Source: Pollenia angustigena (Eukaryota; Arthropoda; Insecta; Diptera; Polleniidae). Taken from it: 64,000 nucleotides of DNA. The translations under genes were made by a program, and so were the position numbers. Where the stretch lies: contig OV884058.1 in the NCBI GenBank assembly GCA_930367215.1, positions 174,698,478 to 174,762,477 on the forward strand, given 5' to 3'. How positions within the stretch are numbered: position 1 is the stretch's first letter; every line of letters starts with the position of its first letter. The notes under the pieces are model-generated. The model was given only the letters and a program-made list of their open reading frames with translations, was not told the DNA's origin and ran no database searches. Shown one piece after another: positions 23,566 through 34,258 of the stretch.

Positions 23566-24296
23566 CAGGGGTGTTCTGGAAATCGAAAACGCAAAACGCA
23601 AGAATTTGGAAGTTGTTTTTAATGCACTTTTAATCTACTTTTTGTAATTTTTGTTTCAAAATTCTGTTTAAAGCCTGGTACTCTGTTCAACATTTCACGT
23701 GAAATGCTGTCAAAATGCATATGAAAAAAACTTGTGCGGAATATCTATGAAATAATGTTGATGGAGTTGTACTCTGTTTATTTTGTGAAAAAGTACCGAA
23801 ATGTTTCTGGCAACATTTTTTTTACAACTGCGAAATAATGTAAGCGGCCTTTATTTCACGTGGAATTTTAAGCAAAAGCAAAAAAGTATGAACTTAATAT
23901 TAAAAAAGAAATAAAAAATTAAAATAACACAATCGGTAACAGTTTTTTATCCATATTTACTTTTTTTTATTAAATTTTTTATTAAAAAAAAAATAATTTT
24001 AGTAAAATACATGTGACGTTTGTTTACATACACGAAACAATGTAGCATACTTTGAAGGAATAAAAACGTCAAATTGTACAAACTCGCAAGATTGGTAACA
24101 TTGATAAATGCCAAAATTTTCATGTGGAATAATCAATGTTGCTCAACATTTTTCACAAATTTGAACAGAGTACTAGGCTTAACAGAGAAATATTTGTATA
24201 ATGTTTGTCATAAACTTCTTTTAATTCATAAATCTTATGAAAAAACGACGTTTAAAATTCTTGCGTTTTGCGTTTTCGATTTCCAGAACACCCCTG
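23566..24296. mobile_element. MITE with 42-bp termini starting CAGGGGTGTTCTGG
   Basis: Inverted termini of about 42 bp (AGGGGTGTTCTGGAAATCGA on the left) are nearly identical. A second inner pair, GTACTCTGTTCAACATTT and its complement near 24165, extends the palindrome. The CAGGGG end resembles hAT, but no 8-bp duplication is visible. Confidence 0.7.
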
Positions 24297-24414
24297 GTTG
24301 TCATAAAATAAGCAAAAAACTCGCACAGGTTACCGAGTCGACTAGGAACGGGCCTGTGTTATAAATACATTTATAGTATGTTTTAAAGCGTGCTTTTTAT
24401 AGAGTGTCACAACT

Positions 24415-25183
24415 TTGAGTTCTCAGCAACTGGGGTGGTGTACTTCCACTTTTTGGAAGATTTTACGAAAGGATCTTGGCTTAAAAGCTTTCAAGATTCA
24501 ACTTGTACAGGAATTAAAGCCAAACGACCATCGTATGCGCGGTCAATTCGGCGAATGGGCTGAAACGCAAATTGATATTGATTTTGAATTTTCATTTAAA
24601 AATTTTATTTTCCGGTAGGCCAATTTCTGGTTGAATGGGTACGTAAATAAGCACAATTGTCGCATTCGGAGTGAGGAGAATCCAAACAGAAAATTTCTGT
24701 TTGGTGAGCTTTATGGGCTGGCTGAGTAATTGGCCCATATGTCTTCAAAAACGATGATGGTCAGAATGTTACTGTCAACGGTAAACGATATAGGAGCAGG
24801 ATTCAAAATTTTTTCGTACCTCAATTACGTGGCATTAATGTTGGTGATACGTGGTTCCAACAGAATGGAGCCACATGCCACACAGCGGTCGCTACAAACG
24901 ATTTACTCAAAGAAACTTTTGATGAAAAAATAATTTCACGAAATGGCCACCAAGATCGTGTGATTTAACCAGATTGGATTATTTTCTTTTGGATTATGTT
25001 AAGTCACCTGTCTACGTCGATAAGTCACAAACAATTGAACACCTGAAAATTAACATGCGAAGAGTTATCGGCGAAATACTGCCGCAAATGCTGCGAAAAT
25101 TTTTTGAAAACTGGTGTTCCAGATTGCGCCTTCTACGCGCCAGCCGGTGCGGCCACATGACAGAAATCATATATAAACATTAA
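24415..25183 (+). pseudogene. Mariner-like transposase relic, copy 1
   Basis: The readable segments in order are SQQLG, then FWKILRKDLGLKAFKIQLVQ and ELKPNDHRMR, the FGEWAE stretch, remnants of NGYVNK, VTVNG (near 24774), WFQQNGATCHTA (near 24860), WPPRSCDLT (near 24945) and, to the end, QTIEHLKINMRRVIGEI and GHMTEIIYKH. This is the pattern of insect mariner-like transposases with a DDE_3-type nuclease. QQNGAT replaces the expected QQDGAT, so even the second catalytic Asp is lost. Stops and frameshifts divide it. Confidence 0.85.
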
Positions 25184-25205
25184 TTTCATAAAATGTTCTT
25201 TCCAA

Positions 25206-25443
25206 CACAGAAAAATTTTTTTGCGCCAGTAAAAGAATTAATCAAAAATAAAATCAGTTTTAATTAAATATTTAATCAGGTTAATTAAACATTTAATTAA
25301 GTGATTTAACGTTAAATTGAAATATTGTCAATTAAACATTTAATACACTTGATTAAAATTTTAATTCACCTGATTAAATATTTAATTAAAACTGATTTTA
25401 TTTTTGAATAATTCTTTTACTGGCGCAAAAGTTGTTTTCTGTG
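25206..25443. mobile_element. 238-bp snapback MITE, CACAGAAAAA family
   Basis: The ends are CACAGAAAAA and GTTTTCTGTG. The arms of about 100 bp are almost perfectly complementary and share GCGCCAGTAAAAGAATTA and AAAATCAGTTTTAATTAAAT. Comparison with copy 2 of the mariner element (TTTCCAATAAAGCCC near 44696) gives the empty site. Here AA (25204-25205, 25444-25445) is duplicated. Confidence 0.85.
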
Positions 25444-25559
25444 AATAAAGCCCATTTCATTGATATGAAAAATATATTTCCTTGTTTTATGATGATTTAA
25501 ACTTGTGTCACTCTATAAAAAACACCCTTGTTTAAAATGCATTTTTCATGCTGATGTGT

Positions 25560-26220
25560 GCAACGCTAAAAATAATTGGTCATAGGACCCATCTTTTAGC
25601 TTACTTTCGACTCCGAATCTCTTTCTGAGTCGATCTAGCGATGTCCTTCCGTCTGGCTGACTTGCTGACTGTCCGTCTTTGTAACCTAATTTTTAAGAAA
25701 TTTTTACATAATTGGCATAAGAAAGAAGCCTATTGAAAATGCTTAGAATCGGTCCATAATTTTATGTGGCCCCATACAAACTTCTTTTCGAAATAGTTTT
25801 TGTGTCCATGATATTATGTTGGTAGTTAGATTTAATTTGGTCGAAAATTATTTTATTGTAATCTAAATCCTTTTACCAATTTTTATTGGAATCGGTTCAT
25901 ATTGGAATTAGCTTTTAATGCCATAGCTTTCTTATAAGTGTCGGTGTTGACATACAAATTGGCGACAATAACTTTTGCGAAAGCTTCTATTCCATGACAA
26001 AATCTTGTTCTTGTAGGTCTAAAATTACAAAACCCCACTCCTAAAATCACTTAATGGCAAAATAATCTCATATAGATGAATACATCTTAATAAGAATGGG
26101 CAGAAAAAACTTTTAAATCAGTCTTAACTTCATAAAATGATTTTGTTTTGGCGGGTACACGTTTGTCCATGAGTTCCAAATAGGGAACACTCTCAAATAT
26201 TTGTCTTTATATACTATACT
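25560..26220 (-). repeat. Dispersed repeat, family A, inverted copy
   Basis: Read on the minus strand it matches 4205-4740. It includes CTGAGTCGATCTAGCGATGT and the CCGTCTGGCTGAC segment, and ATTTTATGTGGCCCCATACA. It is non-coding. Confidence 0.6.
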
Positions 26221-26740
26221 TTCTTACTTGATAATTGCAAAAGTTTTAGTAACAAAGCAATAACAAACACAGTTTTTGTGTTGCTGAACTAGTAAAAAGT
26301 TATTTGAAAAATGGAAGATGATACATTTTTTCTTTACCCGGCTTTTAAATACGAATGGTAGTAAGTACGCTTCATTTTTGTTGGAAGTATCGAAAACTTA
26401 TATTAAAAGTTCTTTTAGTGCGGGAATAATCTTTGCATGACATATGGTTTTTACTAACAGCAGCGAGAACTTATTTACACTACAATGTGCTTGATTGGTT
26501 TAATTAGTTGAAGCTTTTTTTGGGGAATTTTAAAAAGTTCTTAAGTAAATACACGATTTTACGCCTACGTGCATAGTGGGAGATTTATTTTGCAAAGAAA
26601 TAAATCTTAGTACGTGGGTGAAGCAGCTGAAGGGCGTTGTTTTGACGTTCTAAAATTTTTTGCGACGCCTATGTATAACGCCTTTTATACTATAGCGCAC
26701 ATTTTACCGCCATTTGTTGTCCAATATTAAAGATAAGTAT
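26221..26740. other. Intergenic stretch
   Basis: Nothing recognisable. Confidence 0.5.
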
Positions 26741-26861
26741 ATTTCTGTGTCATTTTGACAAAACATATTAAGTCGAGATAATATAGCAAAAAAATTTTTA
26801 AAAAACTTATTATTTTTAAATTTGACTTAAGATGTTTTGTCAAAATGCCACAGACTTATAT
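26741..26861. mobile_element. Small foldback, CATTTTGACAAAACAT arms
   Basis: TGTCATTTTGACAAAACATA on the left faces ATGTTTTGTCAAAATGCCAC on the right, with AAGTCGAGA / GACTTAAG next to each. A half copy of the same sequence lies at 40752-40800. Confidence 0.65.
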
Positions 26862-26935
26862 ATCAAAGTATTTAAAATGGCCTTAAGACAGCTATATTTC
26901 TCAGATTAGTGATTCTGAGGCTCTGTGAAATTATC

Positions 26936-28293
26936 CCCAGGTGCAATAAGTGCCAGTGCAATAACTCCCAATGAAAGAAATCCCAAAGTAAATGATATAA
27001 GTCCCAAACTGGGAAAAAGAATGAAATCCCAAAAAAATGAAATAATTTCCAAGTCTAAAATGAAACAAACCCCAACTTTTGGGAGTGAGATAAGGCCATG
27101 TTGGCTTTATTGCTCAATTGAATGGGAGATAAAGCCATAATGGCCTCATTGCCCATTCATTGAGAGGTAAGGTCACATTTAAAATTTTTCGAAATGAGAG
27201 ATATAGCCATATTTTTTTTCGCAAATGAGAGATAAAGCCATATTTTTCCAGAATATTGTTATGCATGGCGTAAACATTCTGTAAAAGGGAAAATCCCTAG
27301 TTATCATTGAAAAACATTTTTTTATTCTTGTGACCCACGCAGGAAAACTTAATTCAGCGAAGCCACCTGCCGCGTCCTACTGGAGGAGAAAACCCGTAAG
27401 CACGCACGTAAGCCACGCAGAAAAGCTTTAGTATGCGAAGCCAGATTTCAGTACTTAACTTTAGTGTCTCCGGAACTGAAATGAGAGATAAAGCTATTTT
27501 CAAATATTACTAATGTGAGCTAAGGCCATGATGGCTTTATCTCCCATTCAAATGAAAAAAAAAAATTAAAGGCTTTATCTCCCTATTGAATGAGATAAAA
27601 ACCCATCATGGCCTTATCTCACATGATATTAAATCACCCCCCTTTTTAACATATTCTGTGGTTTTCATGGGCAACCGCGTATTTCTATTTTTTCGATTTT
27701 AAATTCTTGATGCCATATTGCTTAATTTAAAGCGCTCTTTATATTTTTTTAAAAATTTTTAAAAACAGATAGACCCATTCCGATGTTTTAACTCAATTTC
27801 AAAGTTAAAAAGGTGCAATATCTAACCCATAGTTTGCTCTAGAATGGTTTTTTCGGCTCTCCTGAAAAATTTTATTTTAAGACATACGCGGTTGCCCATG
27901 AAAATTACAGATATATCCTTACCTTTTCAAAATATTCCAAATGTATGAGTAGCAACTGTTTAAACTATCCCGTTATAAATACCGTTTAAAATGTTTTACA
28001 ATTTTAAGAAATTGCAAATAATTGAAAATGAAATAACTCCCTCAGCAAATGAAATAACACCGAAAACCAAAACAAAATGAAATAACACCCACGTTTATTT
28101 TTTCGGGAACTTATTTCATTTGCATTTTATTTCATTATGAAGTAGCTCCCAGGCAAAAAATTAAATAACTTCCAAAAAAATTAAATAAAACCGAGAGGGC
28201 TGGGAGTCATTTCATAATGAAATTACTCCCACATTTGTATGAAAAATTGTTGGGTCTAATTTCATTTTTTTCTTGGGACTTTTTGCACCTGGG
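26936..28293. mobile_element. Second member of the TGAAATAA-array element family
   Basis: The inverted ends CCCAGGTGCAATAAG and the complement of CTTTTTGCACCTGGG bound 1.36 kb. The subterminal motif is TGAAATAAnTCCCAA. The core at 27080-27610 matches the core of 20567-21836 over several hundred bases, including ATAAAGCCATAATGGC and GCGAAGCCACCTGCCGCGTC. No target duplication is visible. An inner foldback (27655-27915) has TTTTCATGGGCAACCGCGTA arms. Confidence 0.7.
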
Positions 28294-28550
28294 AGGTCTT
28301 TATACTACACTATGGCAAGGCCCTTCAATCTCCTAAAACTCCCAAAAAAATGCACCAAACTTTGTATTTTTTTTTTTATTGTTGTTATATGTTTTAAGTG
28401 TGTCAGTTTCCATAAGCCAAAGAAAAATATTAAATTTATATGACAAATATAAAACATAAGCCAACGATATCGACACTCCTACAGTCAAAGTAAGCTGTAC
28501 ATTGTGTAAGCTCTAATATTCAATAGTTTTTTTTTAAAAACTCAAGGAAT

Positions 28551-29948
28551 ATATGAGTCGTTCAGTGGATAAAGGGAATGAGTCCAAAAATTTGAAATGG
28601 AGAAAAACGACAGAACAGTTGACGTTGACCTTAAAACTAGTTGTTACAACAAAACTCAAAACTAAAATTGCAAAATTAATTATTAGGGCTTCTTTTACAA
28701 TTTGTAAATATATAATGTTTGTATGTTAGTGTATGTGTTCACAAAACCTGTTAATATGATACAAATACATTTTTATTGATAAGAGTCTCAGTGGAAAAAG
28801 GGAATAAGTCCACCAATTTTTTTGTGGTTAAAATCGATAGCGTAAAAATTCAAATTAATTATGTTTTTACTTTGAGCATAAGTTCGGAAATAAGAAGACA
28901 AAATATCCATCTAAATACTGGCTTACCTCGCGTAGTGTTTGAATTGAATTAGTATATTTTGGAAAGAGTACATTTTTTTATAATTTGGCAAAAAAAAGGC
29001 TGCAGCTAATTTTTTAGTTCAGTGCACTCGCTCAGTTTTATTTTTAATGAAGTTAAAAAAAATAACATAAAACATTTCTTCTTTTTAAAACAAAAATTAC
29101 CTAAAAAATTTCTTCTTTTTAAATGAATCGTAAGTATAACAAATTTAACAAAATAATATGTCTTCTTCAGAATAGTCTTCCTGACTTGATACTGTTTTCA
29201 AGTTTTTATAGAAAGTATTGTACACGGGATGGATATATTTTAATAGATCAATTATATCCTTTTTCTTTTCTTTTGTTATAGCTCTAGTTTTAGGATACAG
29301 TAGACTTTGACTCACGCTATTCAATAACATTACTTTACCTTTCTTTCTTATGTTTATATTTTCAAATCCAAAATTTTTATCGATATTATTTTTATATTGT
29401 AAGGTTTCGATCTATCTAGTTTGATCCACCTCATTTGGAGCCAGTTTACCGGTTTAACCGTGGTGTTGGTTTTGCGATTGCAAACGTTGTTTTCCAAAGA
29501 TTTTGTAGAGAAAAAACCAAAACTGGTCATTTTAACCACTCGAAATAAATAAAGGTGCAAAATGTACGTTGACCACAAAACAATCCGATCGTGCGTATCA
29601 GCAAATATGTTTATGTATTTGATGCGATATCTTGCAAGCCTCTTGAGCCCTCAGTTTTTGGCCAAACAAACATGGCTCTAGCATTGTTTTGAAACTCATG
29701 GAAAGCAAAGTTAACAAGTAATTAATGCAATATAAATGCAAGCGTGGACTTATTCCCTTTTTCCACTGAAAATAAAAATTTTTTGTTTCGTACAAAAAAA
29801 TGTTTTGTCTTTAAAAGGGGGTTACCGTTGAAATATGACAACAAAATTTTTACCATACATTGTTAGTCATAAAAGGAAGTGTATCCACGCTAAATCTAAA
29901 AAACGCCAAAAATGGACTCATTCCCTTTATACACTGAACGACTCATAT
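28551..29948 (-). mobile_element. Double-bordered DNA element
   Basis: The outer inverted ends ATATGAGTCGTTCAGTGGAT and the complement of ATACACTGAACGACTCATAT enclose a second, similar pair at 28789-29768 (CAGTGGAAAAAGGGAATAAG and its complement). The outer and inner ends share the pattern CAGTGGAnAAAGGGAATnAGTCCA. One relative may therefore have inserted into the other, or one element has composite ends. A C-terminal transposase relic lies inside, on the minus strand. Confidence 0.7.
29145..29578 (-). pseudogene. Probable transposase C-terminus (DUF7869-like)
   Basis: The minus-strand frame 29578-29354 has VKPVNWLQMRWIKL and SKPYNIKI. After a one-base frame change near 29353 the frame 29330-29145 has AITKEKKKDIIDLLKYI and YNTFYKNLK. 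From memory this order resembles the end of a DNA-transposon-borne protein that insect annotations often label DUF7869. I cannot confirm that here. No catalytic domain is visible. A further frame at 29795-29598 may be an upstream remnant. Confidence 0.4.
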
Positions 29949-30027
29949 ATGGAAAACTTAACAGCTTTTTGGTTATTTAAAGGACATATTTTTTTAACAC
30001 AATTTAATATTTTGTACTTAAAATTTG

Positions 30028-30033
30028 TTTATT
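30028..30033 (-). terminator. Poly(A) signal AATAAA of the peptide gene
   Basis: AATAAA on the minus strand lies about 83 nt past the stop codon, giving a predicted transcript of roughly 400 nt before splicing. Confidence 0.6.
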
Positions 30034-30115
30034 CACAGGATTAATGTCATGGATTTTAAAATTACAATCAACACTTAGAGAAATATACTAATAGTTTAAA
30101 AAGCAGCTTCAGTTT

Positions 30116-30365
30116 CTAGCCCAACAAAAGTTTCTTAATTTTTTTCAATTTAAAGAAAGATTGAGGATTTTGTGCACTATATTGATCCTGATCATTGTAA
30201 AGTTCACCGGTCAAGGACTCATCAGCGGGTACAGCGGCGACAAATGCAGCCAAGAAGAGGAACAGGAAAATGGTCTGGTATAAGTAAGAAATAATAAAAA
30301 AAATATGTATCGATCGATCACTTTAATGTCCATTTAATAATACTAACCAAATTTAAAAATTTCAT
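30116..30365 (-). CDS. Small secreted cationic peptide precursor, two exons
   Basis: Exon 1 is 30348-30365 (start ATG at 30365, context ACAAAATG). The intron is 30275-30347 (73 bp, GTTAGT...ACCAG, phase 0). Exon 2 is 30116-30274, ending in TAG. The product is 58 residues. Residues 1 to about 20 form a signal peptide (MKFLNL, then a run of F/L and AAFVAA). Residues 24-44 are acidic and polar (D24, E25, E30, D34, D36). Residues 45-58 are strongly basic, with FFKLKKIKK, and end in leucines and a C-terminal Gly, a possible amidation donor. Signal, acidic linker and cationic tail is the layout of several insect antimicrobial peptide precursors; that function is inferred, and I do not recognise the family. 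A TATA box and a poly(A) signal lie at fitting distances. There are no disruptions, although transposon sequence starts about 170 bp downstream. Confidence 0.75.
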
Positions 30366-30402
30366 TTTGTATGTGATTAAAGAGTTTGAAGAATACTTGC
30401 AG

Positions 30403-30457
30403 ACTGCATGGATAAACCTGTACAACAATGTCTTTTATACTTGCAAGGGTTTTTCTC
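30403..30457 (-). promoter_or_regulatory. Core promoter of the peptide gene
   Basis: On the minus strand TATAAAAG occupies 30439-30432. About 34 bp downstream is GCAGTC (near 30405), an initiator-like sequence, which gives a 5' UTR of about 40 nt. Immediately upstream, 30457-30447 reads GAGAAAAACCC, one mismatch from a Dorsal/Dif-type NF-kappaB site. That last point is only suggestive. Confidence 0.6.
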
Positions 30458-31673
30458 TTCTTTTTTTATTTTTGATCACTTCTTGGTTACACAGACACAT
30501 GGACGATCATTTGTTCGTATCAATGTATATATTTAATGTACAGTGTCATGAAATGACGAAAGATCTTGTTTATGGCATTTAAATATGCCAAGGTATCCAG
30601 TCAACCGTCCATTTTTTATTTGGTTATTGCTTTTGTCCACACATGTTCGATTTTAATGTTGTACTTTAGTCGAATCCATCCATCGATTATGTACATTGAA
30701 TGTGATCAAGTGTAAAGTGTGTAAATTTTAAACCACTTGCTAAAAAAATAATGATGTTAATCGTGATTGTTGTGAACGTTATTGTAATGGTAGTTATTTA
30801 ATGAAGAGAATTCATTTACTAGTGGTGTCATTTGACCAAGAATTATTCGAATATTCGAACAACTTTTTTTCATTTTTGTTCGAACCAACAAAATCTTTAA
30901 ATTAAGAATAAAAAATAAAAATAGAAGCTTGCTTTCCCTCAACAATGAATTTCAGTGTATGTATCAAAAACAATAATTGGGAATTTAGCACGTCATAGAG
31001 AAACTTATTAATAATAAATTTTGTATTCCCAAAAATAGCTTTGATGACAAAATGTTTTAGTAAGACTTAAATTTACTACGCTTTGCAAAATCCAACAAAA
31101 AGCTGTAGTAAATACGTGTGTTGAATTTACCAGAATAAAACAGTTAACGAAACTCTATCTCTTTCTTTCTCTCACTCCGCAGATTCATTAATTTACTATA
31201 CGTGCGAAAAAGACAGTCACGTTTTGTAGTATAAAAACATAAAGGGTGAAAACTGCTATTACACCGCTAAATGGGTCAAATGTTATTCTTTACATTTGTT
31301 TGCAACTGAGCAAATATGCATTATTATTGTTCCTCATGGTTTTTTATGCAAACGAAGTTATTAAAAGTAGAATAATTAAGAAAAATAAAATCTAAATTAA
31401 AATAGAAGAGAGCAGAAAAGAGAACAAACATAAAGTGTGCAGTGGGCAAATGCCAACAAATTAGCCGCAAAAAACAAATCGGGAAATTGTGCGAAAACTA
31501 AAGTGTTGCGTCCTTTTAATTAAATGTCTATATTTTTAACTATAGCTAAAATATATTTATGTATGTAAGTTAAAAATAAAATTATGATAAAAAAAGGAAC
31601 TTCTTATAAAAAAATTTTCAGTTTTCAAATAATTTAAATAGAAAAATAATAAATTGTTCCACTGTCATGTTAA
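30458..31673. other. Upstream intergenic region of the peptide gene
   Basis: No second gene was recognised. A repeat fragment related to 17880-17970 lies near 30920-31010. The 62-codon minus frame at 30757-30945 shows no domain or splice support. Confidence 0.5.
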
Positions 31674-31681
31674 CACATAAC

Positions 31682-31881
31682 CAAGGCGAATTCAACTACA
31701 GGTGGTGTCGGAACTACAACAATCCAAAAACAACAGAAACGACATAGGGTTTTTTACATTGCATTTACATTAGCTCGAAATGTCAACAGTTATTAGCAAA
31801 ACACTAACAAATCAAAACAAATGAGCTCGAACTGTCAAAATCAGATGCCGTTTCGACACCACCTGTAGTTAATTCGCCTTG
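31682..31881. mobile_element. 200-bp MITE, hAT-like
   Basis: The termini CAAGGCGAATTCAACTACAG and the complement of CTGTAGTTAATTCGCCTTG are inverted. The flanks CACATAAC (31674-31681) and CACATAAA (31882-31889) match at seven of eight positions. Confidence 0.75.
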
Positions 31882-32057
31882 CACATAAACATAACAGTTT
31901 GAAAGTTACAAATTATTAGCCAATGAGAACGAAGGTTGTGTGACGTCATAGTTCCTACATGCGCAGTAAAAACTTTGTATATCTGCCTGATGTCGTAATC
32001 TTTATTTCTATCATTCTTGCTACCGTACCATGCGTTATATAAAATGAAAGCTTGAAG

Positions 32058-32998
32058 CAGTGTTGCCAGTGAATTTTTTGAAAAAATACCAACACACGTT
32101 TAAAAAAATCGGATTTTTCCCTACACCTTGAAAAAATTTCCCCTACAAAAACCCCTACGCATTATTGTCATTAAAATAGAAGAAAAAACATTAGTTATAA
32201 AATATTAAAGCTTTGTTCACAACAGAGCAACAATTTCTTTTTTTTTTATCTTTTTTCTTCCCAAAGTATTTCATATATTTTCCTTTAATTTTTCGACCAA
32301 AAATTTAACTAAAATTTTTTTAAAAATGTAACTAAAGTTGAGTCTACTTTAACTTCAGCAACAATTTGTATGAAATTGTTTCTGACGTTTAAAATAATTT
32401 TATTTAGTTTTTAATGAAAACTGTGGCTAAAATTTGCAAACGGCTTCTTAATGCAAAATGTGTGTGGTTGCAAAAGAAATTGTTGCTCTATTATGAACAC
32501 CAAGTGAAAATGTTTTTTGATTGTGCACGAAGCTTAAAACTTTGACAAAAAATATGTACAAAAACAAAAAAAAAAAAAAAATAATTTTTAATTAAATTCA
32601 ATTAAATCGTTTAACATTGAATAATATTCTTTTGAAACCAAAAACAACTCTGGAAATATATTTTTAAGCAATTTTAGGGAAAAGAAAAATTTTCAACCGT
32701 TTTGGATAATAATAAAATGGGTGCGTTCGTAAATGCATCACTGCGCTGCATCAGTGATTTCAAGTGGTAATATGTTTATCAGTGAAGTAAATGTGGACCG
32801 AAAAATTGTGAAATACTCCACAAAAATAATAGTCACACAATAATATAAGTTATTATTATTCTTTTATCGCCATTAAAAAAAGTTTGCTTTTCTGATGCAG
32901 CGCAGTGATGCATTTACGAACTTACCCCATATCACTAAAAAACCGTTTTTTCTTCATTTATTTCATATATACTTCATTTCATACTTCTGGCAACACTG
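32058..32998. mobile_element. hAT-like non-autonomous element, 941 bp
   Basis: CAGTGTTGCCAG and CTGGCAACACTG form the ends. An exact 8-bp duplication GCTTGAAG lies at 32050-32057 and 32999-33006. The segment 32393-32560 is shared with the start of the window. It also contains the foldback at 32719-32930. Confidence 0.85.
32719..32930. mobile_element. Nested foldback MITE
   Basis: The arms GTTCGTAAATGCATCACTGC and CTGATGCAGCGCAGTGATGC are inverted over about 35 bp, around an A/T-rich centre. No clear duplication is seen. Confidence 0.7.
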
Positions 32999-33006
32999 GC
33001 TTGAAG

Positions 33007-33409
33007 TGTACGCTATAAAACATTATATGCAAAAAAAATAACAGTTATATCGACAAAATTCAGAGATTAAAGCAATTTTGGTAAAAAAATTTAAAAATAA
33101 AAATATTTTTTGAAATTGGTTCTTAACGGGATTATAATTCGGCATTTTGTATATATCATGGGAAAGGTATTTGGAAGCACCCTTTAACGGTGCCCATATT
33201 GTTGAGATCCAATTTATACATACTTAAAGAGATTTTGGTTTAGAAATTTTCAACTTTTATGGTCTATATCTCTAGAACTGTATGCGTTGCCAGAAAATGT
33301 TTATTTCCAAATCACTTCTAAATGCAATTTTCTGTTTCTTATTTGCCGATGACTTAAAAATCATGACGAGTTCCAGGGCTCTGTATAAAATAATACAAGT
33401 AATTGAAAG
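33007..33409. other. Intergenic stretch
   Basis: A short minus-free frame has FLFADDLKIM near 33335-33365, which recalls the reverse-transcriptase FADD box, but nothing else around it fits a LINE. No feature called. Confidence 0.4.
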
Positions 33410-34258
33410 AATACCAGTTTTTACATATTTTATATGCTATCAAATTTGCCGTATGCTGCAAAGCTTGCATACGACTTTCAACAAATAAGATGTTTGTTAA
33501 CATATGAATGTAGAAAATTTGGTGAAAAGTTAAAAATTTGTAACTAGACGATATGCTATAATTGTGAACATACGTAAGCTGACAGCGTAAACAAATGCCT
33601 GTGGGTAAGCTAAAAAAAAATGTAGTGCAGGGTTGCCGTTTGAAAATTTTGTATCCGACCAAAATTGTCTGCAAAACCTACCAAAATCGTTTGAAACCGA
33701 CCGATTTTAAAAGTTTTTAAAAACAAACATATGTATATGTATTTTTGATATTAAGTATAATTTTATTGGATTTTTTTGCAATATGCAACTAATAGTAACA
33801 ACAAAAAGTAACAACAAAAAGTAACAAAAACAAAAGGTATATAAAAATTAATTTAATAAGGCTTTTAAAGTAGAATTATTCGTTGAACATATCGATGGCT
33901 TAATATAAAAAAGGCGTGACTCAATTTTTCTTAAAAATGTTTTTTTTTGTTTATTATGATAGACAAATGCGAAATTTATCTTGTTTTAAAATTTTAGGGG
34001 GCTATAGAATAAAATTTGTTGCATATTTTTATTAAAAATTGATTCAAACTTATTTATATTTAAAATTTTACGGATTTCATAAGTATTTTTATCTTCCCCT
34101 TTGAACTTACAAAAAATCGAGTTAACCTTTTTTATATTAAGCCATCGATATGTAATACTAATAATACATAAAACAAAACAAATAATAAAAAAATTTATCA
34201 CAATTTGTTAACTTAAATTTGGATTAACTGCTTAAGTACAATTACATATGTAAAATTT

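Larger units (their letters stand above)
24386..25529 (+). mobile_element. Mariner-like (IS630/Tc1/mariner) element, copy 1
   Basis: The termini read AAGCGTGCTTTTTATAGAGT and the complement of ACTCTATAAAAAACACCCTT, with TA before the left end (24384-24385). The 5' part of the coding region is deleted, since the terminal repeat runs almost directly into the middle of the helix-turn-helix region. A second copy lies at 43978-44789. The MITE at 25206-25443 sits near the 3' end. Confidence 0.85.

Noticed and set aside
33282..33488. Frame with FLFADDLKIM, like a reverse-transcriptase active site
   Set aside because: Only this one box fits. No other RT motif is found before or after it in any frame, and the site borders other elements. 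Probably chance.
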